From Trichoplax adhaerens (Eukaryota; Placozoa; Uniplacotomia; Trichoplacea; Trichoplacidae): DNA of 64,000 bases. The DNA is taken from contig NW_002060943.1 of the NCBI RefSeq assembly GCF_000150275.1, positions 8,936,701-9,000,700 of the forward strand. The letters run 5' to 3'. Positions 60,824 through 64,000 of this stretch are shown piece after piece. The notes below the pieces were generated by a model. That model saw only the letters and a program-made list of their open reading frames with translations. It made no database searches and was not told where the DNA came from. Positions within the stretch are counted from its first letter, which is position 1; the number at the start of each line of letters is the position of its first letter. Made by a program: the position numbers and the translations under genes.

Positions 60824-62691
60824 AGCGTATTTTAGCCGCAGTAGATATGTAGTTTAGTACTTCGTCTATGAAGGAACATTACCACCTTGGACGAGTAGCT
60901 TCGTGAAAGTACTATTTAATCAATTTTATTATGATCATGGAAAATATAGTTTTTGGTTACATCCCACAATGGATTTTAATTTATAAATGTTTTGCTAATG
61001 TCCTCTGTGTATCCGATGGTAATGTCCTTGATTCCGATAAGATACTTGATTTGCAGAATGCGTTAATACCAGGTAACCTGGACCCGGTTTTCCTAATCTT
61101 TTGAAAATGTTTGCTTAAGTAATTGTGAAACTTTATAACTGATCTAATCAATAATTTTAACCTATCAAAAATGTTAAAGGATACAATACCAGAATCGCTA
61201 AATATTAACAGTATCAGTTTTTAAACTTGGGTGAAACTTGATCTATAAATTGCCGTCCAATATTAAATGATTATGCCTTTGAAATATCAAAACAATAAAT
61301 TCGATTTATTAAATTGCGCTTGTTTAATACTTTTTTCGAAATTTATGCAGTGCGATACTAACTACTATAGCCAGTTTTAGAATTATTGGCCGGTCAGTTT
61401 TAGCTGCTCAAATTTATATGATGTAAGCGTCAATAAGTCAGCCGTCAGGTTATCTAGATCTTGCCCTTCTATTTATAGTCAAATACCCTTCTCGATTTTG
61501 CTTGAAGATATATTAAAATGTACGATTGAACTTGCTGTAAGTAGTAATTCTTCTACTCCAATTATAACACAAGATTCAAGATACTCCCGGTTACGTTGTA
61601 TTCTTATATACTCGTATTGGATTGCTAATTGCAATAATTCAAATCTTAGACTCATCTCAGATATTGATAGCGATAAAACTTCTTGCATTTTCTTCATTTG
61701 AGATTCACTCCAGTAGCAATGTTTAAATATCTCAAGTGATGAGGAAACCGGTATTTCATTAATCAGAAAATAGTCTAACTATAAAGGAGAGACAATACTG
61801 AATGGTCATTTTGATTGTTATGATATCTATTGCTAGTAGCATGTGTGTTGTTGACTTTCAGCTAAAGTAAGATAATTTTGGATACTAACATAATGTAATC
61901 AAGCATTTGTTACTCACTTTAGGTCCTTCAAGTTATATAACAGTAATGCTGTATGCAATAATTTCGTCAGATGGAACTTTTATGTCTATTGCTATTGATG
62001 TTTAAGTAGTATAGGAACCAAGATATTAAAACTACAAGGTAAAAAATTTACCGAAAATTAGAATAATCATACGTCCTCGAGCATATCTTGTCCATCATTT
62101 ACTAATTTTTGGATTGATTGACATTGAGTTACACATCTTAGTAAAAGCATGATTTGACTTCATTTATGAATCGTGTACACTAAAATGTAACGTAGTATAG
62201 AAGTACAGCATAATTGCTGTTAGATCGTAAATTATAAACTTGTGTAAAGACAATTAAATAGCATAATCTATGTATACGCTATAGACGATAACAATAAAAA
62301 ATTTCTAAATTTATACAAATAATCTCTTTTTGAGTCTTATATTAAAAGGCTATAAGTAGGGATCCAAATAGGTATCAGTCTTGCATTATTTACATAGAAT
62401 GGTGATAATGTAATTGGTGTGAAAGGCAAAGATTTTTTCTAATGACAAATTAATATATCATCTCGTTGTCTTTCTAAACTTTCCACTTTAATTACTTGTA
62501 TCGTGATAAGACAACTTTCATATAAAATAAAATTGAATATTGAGAACATGATTTTTTATCGGATCTATTTTATACATATGCAGTTTAATTATCTTTATCT
62601 TTATAAAGTTAAATCATATTTTCATCAAAAGAAATTTATATATTGATTATGGGAGGTTTTTCAAAAGATATTTGTAGCACGACTGTTTATG
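60824..62691. other. Tail-to-tail spacer between talin and the Tudor gene
   Basis: Convergent 3' ends. No exon is supported; open frames near 61.5 kb on both strands mirror each other and have no motif. AATAAA at 61294-61299 is a possible but distant talin poly(A) signal. Confidence 0.5.
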
Positions 62692-64000
62692 TTAATCATC
62701 TTCAAACTGACTTTCTTGAAAACTATCAATTGCAGTCTTCATGTGTTCCGCATCATCCGATAGTAACTTCGCGGATTCCAATGACTCATAACCTGGTGTA
62801 ACATTTAAAATTTACAGTGTTAAGTCCTACATTTATTGTATCAACATTACATATATGAATGAATGATGATATTTTTTACGTTCATTCATGAACATACATG
62901 AATTCCCATCAGTAACTTCCAAAATCTGTTCACTGCTGTTGACATCAGGTAGTCCTAGTTTACGAGGACTAGATTCAGTTACGAAACCGTTGCCTATAAA
63001 ATCGCTATTTTGACGAAATGAGAAACTGTCATCAATAACGTCTTCTACATGTCTATCTGACAGACAGGTCACGTTATCCTCCGTTGGATTATTGCAACTA
63101 TTTGTGGCACGGTTGAAATTGTCATTGGATAATTTAGAATCTCTATTTTCGAGAGTGTTAACGGAAGAATCGTTGTCGATTTGTGAACGGTCAGAAACAA
63201 ACGATGTTGCTATTTCCTGCATTTCCACATTAGCAGAAATTACGGAAATAAGAGAAGCATCACTAGTCTTTTTCTTTGCACCATCATCTATGTTTCGCGA
63301 AGAAGAAAGTTCACTAACAGCCAAAGGAACTTCCAAAGTTATTTGACATAAAGAAGCTTCATCTGTTACATCCGATAAGGGAGAAATTGTTTCATCTTTC
63401 AATACATATTCATCATTAATGCACTTGACATAACCCGATTTGACAAGTTCATAATTAATATTAATATCCTATAATCAATATATGTCATAAAGATAATAAA
63501 TTTAATTAGTTATTTCCATATATGGATAACGGAAGCGTCTCACAGTCATCACAATATAGTCCATATCAGTATTAAATACTAAACACCATGCTAATGCTAA
63601 CCAGTGATTGACTTGTGTCGATAAGTTCGATTAAAGGTAGACTAGTAGATTCTTCTGGCTGACTTTGAAAGTCTATAACCGTTGCGTATAGCTCGATTAG
63701 GTCTGGGTTATCAACGTATTGACGAAAATATTTGGTAGCTTCTTCCGACCAGTATTTTCCATCGGTAGGTTCTATATTCGCCAAGGAACATCTAACAGCT
63801 TGAAATTGCAGCATTCGAAACTCTGCACTAAACATATCGTAGGACATATTAAATCAAACTATCAAGTTTAATGTCCGGTTGAATTGTTATCATAAAACAT
63901 TGGCTTACCATAAAAATTTTAGCTTTGATTTGGGAACATCACCGATAGTATTCCCATAGTCTAATCGAAAAGCGTCTGCGGTATTTTCATCTATGATGTT
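62692..64000 (-). CDS. Tudor-domain protein, C-terminal part
   Basis: Minus-strand exons, 5' to 3': 64000-63909 (continues outside the window), 63827-63602, 63468-62880, 62792-62692 (stop TAA at 62694-62692); 335 residues in one frame. The first two exons carry an extended Tudor domain: RLDYGNTIGDVP, then FRMLQFQAVRCSLANIEP, then W-SEEA-K-F and LPLIELIDTS, the pattern of the Tudor/SN-like half in TDRD1- and TDRD6-type proteins, which read methylated arginines, often of Piwi-class partners. The third exon begins DININYELVKSGYVKCIND, typical of the end of such a domain. It then gives a long acidic Ser/Asn/Asp-rich tail with no fold visible, ending ESQFEDD. The exact orthologue cannot be named from this fragment, and no Piwi partner is visible here. 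Confidence 0.78.

Noticed and set aside
63092-63346. Plus-strand frame opposite the Tudor gene tail
   Set aside because: The minus-strand frame is longer, splices in phase with the Tudor-domain exon and ends in a good terminal exon; the plus-strand frame is its mirror.
1-64000. CRISPR arrays, operons, bacterial insertion sequences
   Set aside because: The region is clearly animal nuclear DNA with spliced genes; no regular repeat-spacer array or transposase frame was seen.

Overview
This is an AT-rich, intron-dense animal nuclear region. Evidence: GT-AG introns, many only about 65-110 bp; a complete talin gene; a Tudor-domain gene; and type II membrane M1 aminopeptidases, all metazoan-type genes. 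Compact talin introns, AT-rich spacers and this gene set suggest an early-branching animal, with a placozoan (Trichoplax-like) my best guess. That assignment is inference from style, not from a database match. All exon models were built by hand from reading frame, GT/AG sites, intron phase and paralogue alignment; every complete model sums to a multiple of three.

Layout. 1-2179: 3' part of aminopeptidase AP-A. 2180-4682: spacer with a diverged tandem duplication and an 87-nt near-perfect hairpin. 4683-11406: complete aminopeptidase AP-B (18 exons, 932 aa). 14181-21111: complete AP-C (18 exons, 948 aa). 21112-35639: gene-poor tract with three very small single-pass membrane protein ORFs (23455, 28524, 30655) whose membrane segments resemble each other, plus a 51-base assembly gap. 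35640-42368: complete AP-D (18 exons, 967 aa). 42369-47170: tract rich in GTACAGTAC-like palindromes around the talin 5' end. 44876-60823: talin (58 coding exons, 2575 aa). 60824-62691: tail-to-tail spacer. 62692-64000, minus strand: 3' end of a Tudor-domain gene.

The four aminopeptidases are head-to-tail paralogues: many exons have identical lengths and all aligned exon boundaries share phase. AP-B, AP-C and AP-D each have a short cytosolic tail, one signal anchor, and an M1 ectodomain with HEXXH-X18-E followed by an ERAP1-C-like helical domain, so they look like surface peptidases. AP-C and AP-B have changed substrate-binding motifs (SAMEN and GGMEN instead of GAMEN), which suggests divergence in specificity. 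Talin (integrin-actin linker) and the Tudor gene show no evident functional link to the peptidase cluster.

The most novel-looking element is the trio of 41-70 aa membrane microproteins inside the cluster. They share a signature around HL-[IV]-[IV]-AY and may descend from the signal-anchor end of an aminopeptidase.
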